Source: Torulaspora globosa
Lineage: Eukaryota; Ascomycota; Saccharomycetes; Saccharomycetales; Saccharomycetaceae
NCBI RefSeq assembly: GCF_014133895.1
Contig: NC_050732.1
Span: 310,001 to 374,000, forward strand
Length of the DNA: 64,000 bases
Reading direction: 5' to 3'
Below, one piece after another: positions 17,945 to 28,820 of this stretch (within the stretch, counting starts at the first letter, position 1; every line of letters starts with the position of its first letter). Under the pieces are notes generated by a model. That model was given only the letters and a program-made list of their open reading frames with translations, was not told the DNA's origin and ran no database searches. Position numbers and translations under genes: made by a program.

Positions 17945-20407
17945 TCAGAAATTAATGCGTACTTCGGCTTCGAATTGGGCACAGCAGTCAAAGTCTATAG
18001 ACCAAGTGTTCTTATCTGATCCCTTGAGTACCCTCTGGCATAGCTTATTTGAATAGAATGGGGCTACGCCTGGTTGCAATATCCCAATAGTGATGTGCGA
18101 GACTGCGTTGCCGGCCTTCAGCTGAGGCACAATCTGCCCATTGCAGTCGATGATGGGATGTTCAGGAAGGTCAGCGATGACGGAAACAATTTTTTCGTCC
18201 CAGCACAATTTGTTGAGTTTGAACTTAACAGTGTCTGCGGTTGTAATGGGCGCCATGCTCTCATCTTTTTCCTCGTTGGTTGATATCATCTTCTGATATC
18301 GGGAAGCAAAATTCTTCCAAGTACACCTCTGATCCTCCGTGCCTTTCTTCGCTTGGCTTACATGGGAAAGTGTTATGTGAAACTCTGGCTGAAATTTGTC
18401 TTGCTTAAATAGCTTTTCCATACATTCTTTGCCTCTTTCTGAAAGATACGCGCTCTTGAGAGCTTTCTGAATCTCGTCAATCATCGCTTGCCGTTCCCTT
18501 ATGTGAGCGGAATAAAAAGTCGCCTGGCGCTCCTTAGGATTCGTGCTTCCTTTTCCTTTAACGTGCTTGATAATCGTAGGTTTGTAAGTCAGACTTTTCG
18601 CAAAAGCTTTTTCGATCTCTTCCTCTGATGGCATGCTAGGAACTAACTGAGGATAAGAACTGTTCAAGTTGAGAAGAGTTTTTCTGGCATTTTCTAATGA
18701 AGAATTGGTATGCGAGACCCGAAGGGGAATGATCAGGTCAAATTTATTGTCGGGCGATTTGCTTTCCACCACAGGTTGGAACCTGTTTAAAAAGCCCTGC
18801 ATGATACCGACAACTTTCTTCTCACCATAGACACTAGACTTTATACTTTGGTGATTGTCGCCGCGGGCAAGGACTCTCTTTAATGTGAGTTCTCGAACAC
18901 TTTGCAAGTTCTCGTATGCAATAAAAGACAAACCGATCACTTTGATATTTGTGTCGTAAGGGAGATATTCTTCTTTCAAGTCGGCGAGCCAAGTGAACAA
19001 CTGCTGTCTCTCTCTATATTGATGATTATTTCGATCAACGATCACACATTTTATATTTGGCGTAGCCAGCAGCTCGAGAGATTTTTTCATCAGCATTGAT
19101 TTATCTCTAGAAGTGATATCGTCATTCTGCACCACGGCCCATGAATCTGGATAGAGGTTCTTCAAGGTGAGCGCCGTGGTCGTCTTACCACAACCAATGA
19201 CGGCTATAGGAAAAATCAAGAATTTAGTGTTTTCATCGACTTTGTCGAAATCCACAGCATTTCGAAGCTCCAGTTCCTTAACTTTCTCATAGTTCAGAAT
19301 TTCCATCGCGGTCATCCCGTAATGCTGTAGAAACATGTTTCTTAGTGAAATGATGTCAAACCCTCTCATATACCGTTCGCATAGCTCAGGATTGTTGTCT
19401 AGAATGGGAATGACAAAGTCCAGGTACTGATTGGTTATGAACTTATGCTTTCTGAACTTGAAGATTCGACATTTAGTTGTAATATAGTCCTTCGTCACCT
19501 CTCTCCATTGTCTGTACATCAAATAAGGCTCTTCAAACTTGTATTTGAAGAAGAAGTCCTGTCCGTCCTCTCGGCAATGACACCTGATTACGAATCCCTC
19601 CACCTCCAAAGCATCGTAGCTGCCCCGCTCCGAGCATTCATCTAGGAAATTTTTTAAACTCGACACATCTTCAATGGCAAAGTGTGCAGTTGGTTTGAAC
19701 CCATACTTTGACGCAAATTGCGAAACTCTGTCCATAGGCCAAGTTGCGAACGTTCTCTGGTTCAAATTTATGCCATGCAGATAGAGTCCTGCTTTATCTC
19801 CCTTGTATTCCAAAATGTGCTCTTCAAAGCTATCGTCACAGTACTCTGCCACTGCTGTTATGTTCAACTCATACAATTCTCTGGCAAAGGCTTCTGGGTC
19901 CACGTCGGCCTCCTTCAGCTGCTTGAGAAGGTATTCCCTGCCCGATTCTGCATGGCTTCTATCAACGTCTGTTCTTGGCCCAGTCGAATGTTTAGAACAG
20001 ACGACAATTGTCCCATCCGAGAGGGCAGAGATCAATATGATGCACCCGTTCGATTTCAAAGTCACATCATAGGGTCCAACTGTATGGGCTTCAATCGCTT
20101 CCCACTTCGTTGAAACGACCTCTCCGATATTAAAGAACTTGTCGTAACCTCGAGCAACGATCTCTGGATTTTCTGGATCATCCAGAATGAACAGTCCTCG
20201 AGCATTACACGGAAGCTGTATATTATTCTTCCCATAATCCCATTCTTGAAATTTCCAGCTTACCACTTTCTTCGTACTATCGAAAAGATCACACACCCTC
20301 TTTGTAGCCTTGCCTCTGGAGGCTAGTTGCGCTGCATTTTCCAACTCTCGCACTAATTCCCTAATACTTTCACTCGTAGGACGCAAAGGAACATTGTTTT
20401 CCCTCAT
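17945..20407 (-). CDS. TRL1: tRNA ligase (Trl1)
   Basis: The ATG at 20405-20407 gives 820 residues (S. cerevisiae about 827). Three modules are visible. The N-terminal adenylyltransferase has the nucleotidyl lysine in LKSNGC (K about 118). The polynucleotide kinase has the P-loop GCGKTT near residue 400. The C-terminal cyclic phosphodiesterase has two H-x-T motifs, HITL near 676 and HITI near 770. Trl1 joins tRNA halves after intron removal and splices HAC1 mRNA in the unfolded-protein response. The tRNA-Leu gene at 53.6 kb has an intron and would be a substrate. It is divergent from EXO70. Confidence 0.97.
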   Translation of the reverse strand: MRENNVPLRPTSESIRELVRELENAAQLASRGKATKRVCDLFDSTKKVVSWKFQEWDYGKNNIQLPCNARGLFILDDPENPEIVARGYDKFFNIGEVVSTKWEAIEAHTVGPYDVTLKSNGCIILISALSDGTIVVCSKHSTGPRTDVDRSHAESGREYLLKQLKEADVDPEAFARELYELNITAVAEYCDDSFEEHILEYKGDKAGLYLHGINLNQRTFATWPMDRVSQFASKYGFKPTAHFAIEDVSSLKNFLDECSERGSYDALEVEGFVIRCHCREDGQDFFFKYKFEEPYLMYRQWREVTKDYITTKCRIFKFRKHKFITNQYLDFVIPILDNNPELCERYMRGFDIISLRNMFLQHYGMTAMEILNYEKVKELELRNAVDFDKVDENTKFLIFPIAVIGCGKTTTALTLKNLYPDSWAVVQNDDITSRDKSMLMKKSLELLATPNIKCVIVDRNNHQYRERQQLFTWLADLKEEYLPYDTNIKVIGLSFIAYENLQSVRELTLKRVLARGDNHQSIKSSVYGEKKVVGIMQGFLNRFQPVVESKSPDNKFDLIIPLRVSHTNSSLENARKTLLNLNSSYPQLVPSMPSEEEIEKAFAKSLTYKPTIIKHVKGKGSTNPKERQATFYSAHIRERQAMIDEIQKALKSAYLSERGKECMEKLFKQDKFQPEFHITLSHVSQAKKGTEDQRCTWKNFASRYQKMISTNEEKDESMAPITTADTVKFKLNKLCWDEKIVSVIADLPEHPIIDCNGQIVPQLKAGNAVSHITIGILQPGVAPFYSNKLCQRVLKGSDKNTWSIDFDCCAQFEAEVRINF

Positions 20408-20549
20408 CAATCGGATCCTATGACTCTGGTTACGCCGCAGAAGCTGTAGATGGATCAGCTAGACTTATAAAGCTCACACTTCTGGACTTTAAGTGTATAA
20501 ACTCACTTAAACATCGATCTCATCGGTATAATTTCGTCATCGATTGCTG

Positions 20550-20557
20550 TTACCCGG
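20550..20557 (+). promoter_or_regulatory. Reb1 site between TRL1 and EXO70
   Basis: TTACCCGG, an exact Reb1 consensus, in the 257-bp divergent region: 143 bp upstream of TRL1 and 108 bp upstream of EXO70. Confidence 0.55.
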
Positions 20558-20664
20558 ATTCTTCAATTATAGCCCAGGAATAAGCATTAATAGTGGTAGT
20601 TAACTACTAGTAGTGCAAGCAGTTGGATTGCGGTTGCTGGGCCTTATCGAGGCATTAGGACGAT

Positions 20665-22539
20665 ATGCCAGATTCTATTGATATTGATGAAGCAGATGTA
20701 CTTGTGTACAGCCAGGGGCTTGAGCGAGCAAGCCGAGTGACAATGCAAATTAACAAATCTTTGAAGAGCATTGCAAGGACTTCTGGTCACTCTAGTGATC
20801 TGTTTACGCCAATAGTCACACGAAACAACGTTTTGTCAACCTTGCAGAGGAATATCGAGAGTGTTTTGAATTCAGTCGCTTCTGTGAAAGATTTGGCTAA
20901 CGAGGCTTCCAAACATGAAATGATACTGAGGAAAGGTTTCCGTGAGATGGGATTGAAGCAGTATATCAAGGCAATCTATAAGTTGGAAGATATGCTGGAT
21001 GACATCAAGGCCGACAGCGGAAAGAGAATTAATAGTTCCGAATTTACAGGTATTCGAACGCACCTGGAGGAGATGATCAAGGACAGCGAAACTACTCTGA
21101 AGGCATATTTCGTATCGCTAGTCGGTTCAATAAAGCCCTTCGATCCTCAAATCAACATCAACAAGAAAATACCGTTTCCCTATTATAAGGATAATCAGCT
21201 GGCTGAGATGGCCCTAATAATCGACTACTTCCACAATACTGTATCTGCATCTGCGCCTATCGAGGACGTATTCATACAAGAGCGAAGTGAGATAATCCTC
21301 AAATGCATGGCGTTCCTGGAGCCTTTCGCCAAGAAGGTGCCAACCAACAGCAGCGCACCATATGAGAAGGAAAGCAGCGGCATGTTGAGTTACAGTGAGG
21401 CTCTACTTGGTTTCATAGCAAACGAAAAATCATTGGTGGATGACTTGTATTCGCAGGAACCGGGTCTCAAGACAAAGGTATTTTCAGGCATCATTGTACC
21501 ATTATTGTCAGCTTATATCAAGCTCATTGACGTTAACCTGGAGTTTGTGCGTAAAAGCCTCGAAAATACTGGTATCCTGAGCTTTGAGCTGGCAGACAGC
21601 ATTCATAGCGTCAAGAGGTTGCTAAAAACTGGGCCCCTAGATAATTACAGAGCTCTGTTGGATTGTGCAGACAGTGTCCATAGGGTTACGCAATCGCTGT
21701 TCCGAGACGCTATTCAGCGAATTGATGTTAAGGTTAGTCAAATCTCGGCCATTCCCGCTGATAATGGTGTTACGGAAGCAACTGTTGACACCATGTCAAG
21801 ACTGAGAAAGTTTAGTGAATACAAAACGGGTTGCCTGGGTGCTATGGAAAGTATGACGAGAGAAATGTGGCTTCCATCTCCGTACAGGGAGAAAGAGTTT
21901 ACTTACCAGGATACACAAAATTTGAAAGAACCTTCAGCCTTGCTTTCATGCTTTTTAAGCGATTGTATTGACATACTTGTGGCGAGCTTAGAGAAAAGGG
22001 CACAAAGGATATTAGCACCTAGTCTGGAGCCTGATATTAGCGGCCACAGTAGTAACAAAAAAATTCCTAAACCACGCATCGGATTCTTCATTATAATGAA
22101 TATTACTTTGATAGAGCAGATTGTCGAGAAATCAAAACTGAACGAACTCCTGGGCTCGGATGGTCATGGTAGGATGGAGAAGTTGAAGAAAAAATACATT
22201 AATTACTTGATATCAGACTGGAGAGATCTTACCAGCAATCTGATGGATTCTGTGTTTGTCGATAGTACAGGAAAAATCTCATCAAAGGACAAAGATCAAA
22301 TCAAAGAAAAATTCAAAAAGTTTAATGAGGGATTTGAAGAGTTGGTATCGAAATATAAGCAATATCGACTGTCGGATAGAGCTCTGAAGGCAACTTTGAG
22401 ATCCGAAATCGTTGCTTTGGTAATGCCAATGTATGAAAGGTTTTACAGAAGATACAAAGATTCCTTTAAGAATCCTAGAAAGCATATAAAATATCAACCA
22501 GACGAAATAACAGCAATATTAAATCAGTTGGGTAAGTGA
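20665..22539 (+). CDS. EXO70: Exocyst subunit (Exo70)
   Basis: 624 residues, essentially the S. cerevisiae length (623). It is all helical, as in the Exo70 rod, with a conserved basic C-terminus (YERFYRRYKDSFKNPRKHIKY) that in the family binds PI(4,5)P2 at the plasma membrane. Exo70 tethers secretory vesicles at the bud tip and is an effector of Rho3 and Cdc42. Its position beside TRL1 and the arrestin gene follows the S. cerevisiae order (YJL085W). Confidence 0.94.
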   Translation: MPDSIDIDEADVLVYSQGLERASRVTMQINKSLKSIARTSGHSSDLFTPIVTRNNVLSTLQRNIESVLNSVASVKDLANEASKHEMILRKGFREMGLKQYIKAIYKLEDMLDDIKADSGKRINSSEFTGIRTHLEEMIKDSETTLKAYFVSLVGSIKPFDPQININKKIPFPYYKDNQLAEMALIIDYFHNTVSASAPIEDVFIQERSEIILKCMAFLEPFAKKVPTNSSAPYEKESSGMLSYSEALLGFIANEKSLVDDLYSQEPGLKTKVFSGIIVPLLSAYIKLIDVNLEFVRKSLENTGILSFELADSIHSVKRLLKTGPLDNYRALLDCADSVHRVTQSLFRDAIQRIDVKVSQISAIPADNGVTEATVDTMSRLRKFSEYKTGCLGAMESMTREMWLPSPYREKEFTYQDTQNLKEPSALLSCFLSDCIDILVASLEKRAQRILAPSLEPDISGHSSNKKIPKPRIGFFIIMNITLIEQIVEKSKLNELLGSDGHGRMEKLKKKYINYLISDWRDLTSNLMDSVFVDSTGKISSKDKDQIKEKFKKFNEGFEELVSKYKQYRLSDRALKATLRSEIVALVMPMYERFYRRYKDSFKNPRKHIKYQPDEITAILNQLGK

Positions 22540-22836
22540 ACGCGTGGCGATATGAAGGCCTCTCTGATCTGCTGGCAGTACATCCTTAGATTGCGATGTT
22601 TTTCTGGGCCTGGTTTTTATCGATGAACGGAATTATCATAAGAGCGATAACGTTCTTACCAATTAAATTCGTAGTTTATAAAGTCCATATAATGAATTAC
22701 AGAGTAAGTTCAGCTGCCAGGCCGTTCCAAATTGCGAGGCGGTAGATGCTGCTAGTACCGCTTTCATCGATAATAGAAGTACTGCCTGTATGTTTGACTA
22801 CTTCCAAAATTGTTCGTTCCAATAACCGCTTGCAGA

Positions 22837-25791
22837 CTAAGCATCATACTGAAAAGGACTTGTGGGACGACCCGAAGAAGATTCATTGCTTTGTCTCAGA
22901 GTGCTTACACTGTCTTCATGTAGATCTCTACTTGAGCCATCATTTTGATGCAAGGCATTCTTGAAATCTTCAAATACATGATTTGAGTTAGCAACGATTG
23001 CAGAGTATCCGGGACTGACCACAGGGGAGAGTGTGTCCTCTGCGTTAGCTTGAAGGGGATGCCAACCGTTTGAGTTCCGATCATAGAGGGCTGTTATATC
23101 AACAGAGGAATCTATAGGGGAACTGGCATAATTGTTTATTGAATCTCTGGACTGGAAGGCAATGTTATCTGTGCTGATATTATGGCGAGTCTCAGTATGG
23201 TGAAGTAGCGGCTCCATGTTGTTGGCGTTCGCGAAAAGGAGTGTGCTATCCACGGAAGATCTGGCTGATCTCTCACATGAGGAGTCGGAGTATGCAGAGG
23301 TAGTTCTTGATAGCTGGTTCTCTCCATTATTATCGCAATTATTCGTTAGAAGGGCGCTCATGTCGTTGAACGATGGGTTTGAGTTTCGTATGGTGGAGGG
23401 TAATATGCCTGAGATGCTATTGCGCCTGTCTTTCTTCACTTCCACGTTTAGATTCATTCCATTCGAAGCAGGTGACCTGAGCACGGCACTTGGTAAATTT
23501 GCAGAGGCTTGCGAAACACCTTGGAAAATGAAGCCGGAAGTGATGTCGCCATCATCATCGGCTCCGGTAAATTTTCTTCTACTGAAGCCCGCCTCAATGC
23601 TCTTTCTCTGTGAATGGTCGAGTGGTTTACGAGTATCCGCCAATGTCTCCTCCGACCGACTAAAAACTATTTTCGGTGGTTTCACAGCAGGGCGGCTTTT
23701 ATGCCGGTGATCTGACTCTATACCGTCGGCCTTCATTACATCAACGTAGGAAGGGGGATTGCGTGGTAGCTCTTTCGTAATATTTAATGTTGGCGTTTCA
23801 TTTAGGTCAAAATCGAATGAAGGTGGTGCGTCAGGTAGATATAGTGGTCTCACATGGGGTGAAGTCACTGGAGACAAAGGAATTGCCTGAGGCGATGTTA
23901 GTTCCCTCTGTATCTGGTCAGGTTGATAGATGTTGGCCTGAAATGGGGGCGATGACAGCATAGTAGAGTCATCCGCTTTTGAATCACGACGTCGACGAGG
24001 TCTTGGGCTCAGGTTCCTTGACTGAGAACCAACCTTGAGATCTAAAGGATGCACTTCAGGTGAGAGCACAGGTGATTGTAGCACCTCCTTTGGAAAGAAA
24101 ATGTTCGAATTGTGATAGAGACTGATGTTTGATGTGTTGCCGAATTGGGCATGAGCCGAAAGAGCTTGTTCATTGATGCTAATGTGGCTATCGTAGCTTG
24201 GAAGCAGTGTGTTAGCGTGCGAACACAGCCTATTTAAAACATGAATTGGAGAGTCAATACTGATCTCGTAATGTTTTCGCTTTCCATCCACCATCCTCGA
24301 AAGACGTAAACAAAGCTTTATCCAGTGATTGGCCTTAATATTTTCCAGACCTGTATCGGGATGTAATTGTTGATGATTATTCAAAATGCTGGGTACAAAG
24401 ACCTGGTACTCAAAGTTCTTATTGACCAGATCACCTGTTGATTCGTCAAGAAGCAAGTTCCCCATGTTCTTCGCCTTTAGAGCACCGGTCTCGGACGTCC
24501 CTGGTAACCGAGGACCGTCATGTTCTGCCAGTAAGAACTTTTTGGTAGGCTCCATCCTATGGACTTTCTTATTTTTGCAGTAGTATTCCATTGTTTCTGT
24601 CAAATAGATCCTTATCCTGTGTAGTGTTACCTTGTCGAGAGGTGAAAAATGGAACGCTAATGGTAAGAAAGCGTCCAGGATAATATCTTTTGAAGCGATC
24701 ACAATGTCATAGTGTAATTGATCTTCCCAATCACGCGAGATAGCAATCGGTTCGGTCTCTTCAATCGATGTATCTGATTGGGTGCGGACTAAAGTGACAG
24801 GTAATCGAGCTGTTATATTTGACTTAAAAGCACCAAACCTTTCGATACTGACGAACAATTGGTATTCGACGTATCCGAAATCAGCTCTAACGGTTTCAGG
24901 ATACGATGAAGGGATTGCTTGCTCAAAAGTGTAAATATACTCCCCCGGCTGAAAGACAAAATTTTCATTACCAGACCCGCTGGAATAAACATTGTCGTTG
25001 CCAGTGTTGACGCCATGGATATCTCCATTGGTCGCCGACGAAGTATTCTCACTCGCACTAACAAAGGTTCCGCTTAGTAGGTCGGAAATCAGCGATGTTG
25101 TGACAGACGACGCGCGACTACGGTGATCATCGGCCTTAGGAGCTGGAGAAGTCGCTCTTCGAAGTAATGACATGGGAGATAAACTTCTTCCCGTATTCGA
25201 CACAGCATCCGTGACACTCCTGGCGTCAGAAGCATTAGCCGACGCCAACGAAAGCGATGACAGCCCATTCAGTGACGAGATACTTTGGTGCTTACTCCTG
25301 TGCGCTGCAGTCTGTGGTAACGGCTTATACATGGAAGCACCGCTTTCATGCAGCAAGCACGCGTGGTCGCCAAACGAGCTTGCGTTGGCCCCCAGGCCGC
25401 TTTTTCTCCCGACCAGCCCACTCGGGACCCTATTATCTGCCTGGTAAAAGGGCCAAGTGTGATTGACAATATCGTTGATCTCCACAAAATCTTGTCGCTT
25501 CGGAGGTATTCCTTCAGGCCACTCGGTTCTCGAATAGCCCTTAAACGACAAACTTATACTTTTCAACCTCGTAGGTTTCAGTACCCGAACCACAAGTGAC
25601 CCCCGAAGAATACTGGGAGGCTTATCGTTCTGCTGCGGCAACTCAAAACCCTGTATGAACACTACCGGCTCTGCCAATTGCAAAAACACCTGAACAGACC
25701 CGGTTTGCGCCAGTGGCTCTGCGTCCCCAGACACATCCACATCCTTATCCACAGGGAAAACCGGCGAGAAGACGCTATGAAGCTCAGGCAT
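22837..25791 (-). CDS. ALY2: Arrestin-related adaptor for Rsp5 (Aly1/Aly2 type)
   Basis: 984 residues. The arrestin N domain is at about 25-110 (VFIQGFELPQ, VVRVLKPTRLKSISLSFKGYSRTEWPEG) and the rest of the arrestin fold runs to about 520, interrupted by a serine-rich insert (about 150-275). The C-terminal half is disordered with many S/T-P sites. A PPSY motif near residue 680 is a likely Rsp5 WW-domain ligand. The family recruits the ubiquitin ligase Rsp5 to nutrient transporters such as Gap1 and controls their sorting. S. cerevisiae has two ohnologs, ALY2 (YJL084C) and ALY1 (YKR021W). This single gene would be orthologous to both; the symbol follows the chromosome X neighbour. Confidence 0.85.
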   Translation of the reverse strand: MPELHSVFSPVFPVDKDVDVSGDAEPLAQTGSVQVFLQLAEPVVFIQGFELPQQNDKPPSILRGSLVVRVLKPTRLKSISLSFKGYSRTEWPEGIPPKRQDFVEINDIVNHTWPFYQADNRVPSGLVGRKSGLGANASSFGDHACLLHESGASMYKPLPQTAAHRSKHQSISSLNGLSSLSLASANASDARSVTDAVSNTGRSLSPMSLLRRATSPAPKADDHRSRASSVTTSLISDLLSGTFVSASENTSSATNGDIHGVNTGNDNVYSSGSGNENFVFQPGEYIYTFEQAIPSSYPETVRADFGYVEYQLFVSIERFGAFKSNITARLPVTLVRTQSDTSIEETEPIAISRDWEDQLHYDIVIASKDIILDAFLPLAFHFSPLDKVTLHRIRIYLTETMEYYCKNKKVHRMEPTKKFLLAEHDGPRLPGTSETGALKAKNMGNLLLDESTGDLVNKNFEYQVFVPSILNNHQQLHPDTGLENIKANHWIKLCLRLSRMVDGKRKHYEISIDSPIHVLNRLCSHANTLLPSYDSHISINEQALSAHAQFGNTSNISLYHNSNIFFPKEVLQSPVLSPEVHPLDLKVGSQSRNLSPRPRRRRDSKADDSTMLSSPPFQANIYQPDQIQRELTSPQAIPLSPVTSPHVRPLYLPDAPPSFDFDLNETPTLNITKELPRNPPSYVDVMKADGIESDHRHKSRPAVKPPKIVFSRSEETLADTRKPLDHSQRKSIEAGFSRRKFTGADDDGDITSGFIFQGVSQASANLPSAVLRSPASNGMNLNVEVKKDRRNSISGILPSTIRNSNPSFNDMSALLTNNCDNNGENQLSRTTSAYSDSSCERSARSSVDSTLLFANANNMEPLLHHTETRHNISTDNIAFQSRDSINNYASSPIDSSVDITALYDRNSNGWHPLQANAEDTLSPVVSPGYSAIVANSNHVFEDFKNALHQNDGSSRDLHEDSVSTLRQSNESSSGRPTSPFQYDA

Positions 25792-26048
25792 TCCGCTAAA
25801 TCACTGTTCGAGCCTCCTAATTTCTAGATCTGCGATTCCCAATCACGACGGCTTATCACAACCCGTTACCGAGCGATCGCTACTGAGTTCTCTCTCGATC
25901 TCGATATCCAGCTAGCTCAACCAGTTGCAACACACTAACCCTCACAACTCGCATCCCCCAGTCCACTCATTCGCTAACCAGCTAGCAGCATTAAACGTCT
26001 CTCTGCGAGAGAGCTCTTCAACGTCGCTCCATACGGCAGGTCACGTGC

Positions 26049-26459
26049 TCACCCTCGAAGCAGCTCTATCGTCTCCTTAAGGCGGTCCAGCAGCGGCTCG
26101 TTGGCGCTGGAGATCTCCTTCAGCAGCTCGTTGACCTTGACGAGATCGTAGTAGTTCTCATAGATCGTGCTCTTGATCGAGTTGTTCATCTCTGCCTCTT
26201 TCTTGAGCAGTTTGTTGTGTAGCCGAACAAGCTCCGCAAAATCGCACTCGGCAATCGGTCTGTCGTCTGCTGCGGCATCCTCGACGTGTTCTTGTGCCGC
26301 TTCCGCGTTCACAGTCGGTCTCTGCTCCTCCTGTGGTTGCTCTTTACCCTCGGCGCTTCCCGGTTGCTCCAGCTTGTAGTACTCCTTCAACAGCTGTCTC
26401 CGGTCTCGGTTGAGCCGGCTGAAACGCAACGACTTCTTGTGGCTGATCTGCTGGGTCAT
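26049..26459 (-). CDS. VPS51: GARP tethering complex subunit (Vps51)
   Basis: 136 residues (S. cerevisiae about 164). The N-terminus, ISHKKSLRFSRLNRDRRQLL, is the family signature and in S. cerevisiae binds the SNARE Tlg1. The second half, NNSIKSTIYENYYDLVKVN, is the Vps51/Exo84-type helical region. The middle is acidic and low-complexity. GARP (Vps51-54) tethers endosome-derived vesicles at the trans-Golgi. In S. cerevisiae it is YKR020W; here it is inserted between chromosome X orthologs. It is divergent from the IRS4/TAX4 gene. Confidence 0.9.
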   Translation of the reverse strand: MTQQISHKKSLRFSRLNRDRRQLLKEYYKLEQPGSAEGKEQPQEEQRPTVNAEAAQEHVEDAAADDRPIAECDFAELVRLHNKLLKKEAEMNNSIKSTIYENYYDLVKVNELLKEISSANEPLLDRLKETIELLRG

Positions 26460-26702
26460 TAGTCGAAGTTATGGCGGTATCAGGACCCGTCACAGTGGCT
26501 TTTTGGTGTTTGTTTGGCGTTTAAGAGTGTTAAGTAAGGTTGATTTCGCCCAGCCGCGAGGATCGTTTATGGCAAAGAAAGCTTCGGCCTGGAAACATAA
26601 GGTATATGGAGCCTAGGGTTTCCATTGGGCTAGTTATTGACTAATAGGGCGTGGCATTGGTGTTGTGCTGGACAAGTTGGTCGCAGACGGAGTTCAAGGG
26701 CG

Positions 26703-28820
26703 ATGTTTGACAAGAAGAAGCGACAACATGCAACTGCAGATCTTCCAGAACAGGCGATGAACGATTCGCTGAGAGCTGCGCAGGTAATCTTCCAGAGACA
26801 TACGGGATCGCAAGCTAGTCTTAGTTCAGGGTCCACGGGGAGTGTTAATCAGACGTCATCGCGAGCGAAAGCGAGAAAAGCCGGCTATGGAACAGGAATA
26901 TCGAGACCGGGGCATCAGCAAGCTTTTCGAAGCAGCAGCAGTGTTCCTAGGAGTGCTCTCTCGCTGGCACCTTCGAGCGGGTCCAGCCAGCAGCAGCTGA
27001 GTAGGCCTGTGTCGCCGCTGGCAAGCGGATCCGCACATGCAGCAGCGGCAATGGCCCATAGCAGAGAGTCGGATCGGCAGCAGGAAGAGCTTCTGGCGCT
27101 GGCAGTGCTCCCGCAAGTGCCGAAACGGGCTCTGTCGTCAAGCAAGATCGCTCAGGATTCGGCGAGAAGAAATCCGAGCAGCGGTGACTTTACTGGCAGC
27201 CATGGAGGCACCCGCGAAAAATTGCCAGTCAGCAGAAGCCAAACTGCTGCGTTATCCCCTTCAGCAGCATCTTTCATACTGCGGCGGACGGTTTCTCAAG
27301 CTTCGTCTGCATCTCAATCGCAGTCGGAGGTACGACAGCCGCCCTTACAGCCAGCGAGTACTCCTAGTAGCACGAACACGGTGCCGACTGTGGATCGGGA
27401 AAGGCTCAAGAAGCTTGAAGTAAGGACACTGGCAGGCCGTATACCGCCGCCAGACATATACTTTGAGACCAAGAGCGACGATGTTGAGCTGGAGCAGGAA
27501 AGTGCAGGCAGCGACAAGGATACGGGAAGCTTCAGCCAACAGCTGTCGTCGTCATCCAACGGGTCGTCTTCATCTGCGCTGTCGATTGCCCTGGACGGTT
27601 CCTCTTATCTGGCGGATGAAGGAGACCTTGACTTGGAAGAGCAAGAGTCGCAAAGCGATACAGGGGAATATACGGGAAGTGAAAATGAAAGCCCCGAGCA
27701 GTCGCTAATTCATTTGCCAGAGCATGCATTCTCAGTTTCAAGTCTGCCTGCGGAATCGGAAGACAACAGCTCATCGGCCGCAGTTAGGACCAACGCTACC
27801 TATGGCGTGCTGAATAGACTCGGCCACGGGAATGTCACATACCAGGGCACTCTTCCTGATCTGATACCGAACCATACAAGAAGGACAAGAATTGAGAGAT
27901 TTAGAACCAAACTGTTTGGCGCAAAAAGCAGGTCTGACGAAGCCAGCAACAAGGAATTGTCCAAGTCTAGCGTGACGGCTGATGAGGACGGGCGAGCCGT
28001 GGTAACCACAAATCACAACCTGCGTTTCAGGACAACGATGCGCGGCCGTGGGCGCCATTCGTCAAACGATTTCGATAACGCGTACGACGGCGCTCCTGAG
28101 CAGCTCGATAGGACTATCACTAACAACTATCACGCTGGCGTTCTGACAGACTCTGACGACGATGACACGGACTCGATTGATGACCATGAAGACGACAAGA
28201 AACGCAAGCGGCGTGCCGCCCGTTTGAAAAGACGACTTAAACATACCGCTGTACCGTATTCGCATCACCTACACCATCATGAAACCCGCCATCACATGAG
28301 CCGTAAGGGCTTCAATGAAGACAAGCCTTGGAAGTCCCACAAGGACGTAGGATTCGTTACGCCCGCGGAGCGCAAGCGCTACGAGGGCATGTGGGTGAGC
28401 AACCGGTGTTTGTACCTCGAACTGCTGCCCTGGTGGTCGTCTGTGATTAGCGGACAAAGCGCGCCGCCGGTCAGTCTTCCAGAGGATGGCCTGATCCTTA
28501 GTTTAGTGGTAAAGGACATCTGGGCCCGGTCTAACCTGCCCAACGATTTACTGCGACAAATCTACGAAAAAGTCGACACCAGAGGGGACGGTACGCTCGA
28601 TAGAAAGTCCTTCATCGTGGGAATGTGGCTTGTCGACCAGTGTCTCTACGGACGCAAGTTGCCCAAGAAGATAAGTCAACAAGTCTGGGATAGCGTTGAC
28701 AGATATGTCGTCAACGTCCTCAATTCGACCGCCATGAAGCACATGGGCAAGAGCAAGAAGAAACTCATGAAACAGGAGATCAAGAACATCAAGAAGGACA
28801 TCAAGAACGTCCATCTGTGA
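26703..28820 (+). CDS. IRS4: EH-domain protein, Irs4/Tax4 type
   Basis: The frame reaches back to a TTG at 26637, but the first ATG is 26703 (MFDKKKRQHA), giving 705 residues. Most of the protein is serine- and glutamine-rich and disordered. A C-terminal EH domain lies at about residues 560-670, with an EF-hand-like stretch (DTRGDGTLDRKSFIVGMWLV) in the place usual for the family. Irs4 and Tax4 bind the PI(4,5)P2 5-phosphatase Inp51 and thereby affect phosphoinositide levels, autophagy and cell-wall signalling. They are ohnologs in S. cerevisiae (YKR019C, YJL083W); this is the single unduplicated gene. Confidence 0.87.
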   Translation: MFDKKKRQHATADLPEQAMNDSLRAAQVIFQRHTGSQASLSSGSTGSVNQTSSRAKARKAGYGTGISRPGHQQAFRSSSSVPRSALSLAPSSGSSQQQLSRPVSPLASGSAHAAAAMAHSRESDRQQEELLALAVLPQVPKRALSSSKIAQDSARRNPSSGDFTGSHGGTREKLPVSRSQTAALSPSAASFILRRTVSQASSASQSQSEVRQPPLQPASTPSSTNTVPTVDRERLKKLEVRTLAGRIPPPDIYFETKSDDVELEQESAGSDKDTGSFSQQLSSSSNGSSSSALSIALDGSSYLADEGDLDLEEQESQSDTGEYTGSENESPEQSLIHLPEHAFSVSSLPAESEDNSSSAAVRTNATYGVLNRLGHGNVTYQGTLPDLIPNHTRRTRIERFRTKLFGAKSRSDEASNKELSKSSVTADEDGRAVVTTNHNLRFRTTMRGRGRHSSNDFDNAYDGAPEQLDRTITNNYHAGVLTDSDDDDTDSIDDHEDDKKRKRRAARLKRRLKHTAVPYSHHLHHHETRHHMSRKGFNEDKPWKSHKDVGFVTPAERKRYEGMWVSNRCLYLELLPWWSSVISGQSAPPVSLPEDGLILSLVVKDIWARSNLPNDLLRQIYEKVDTRGDGTLDRKSFIVGMWLVDQCLYGRKLPKKISQQVWDSVDRYVVNVLNSTAMKHMGKSKKKLMKQEIKNIKKDIKNVHL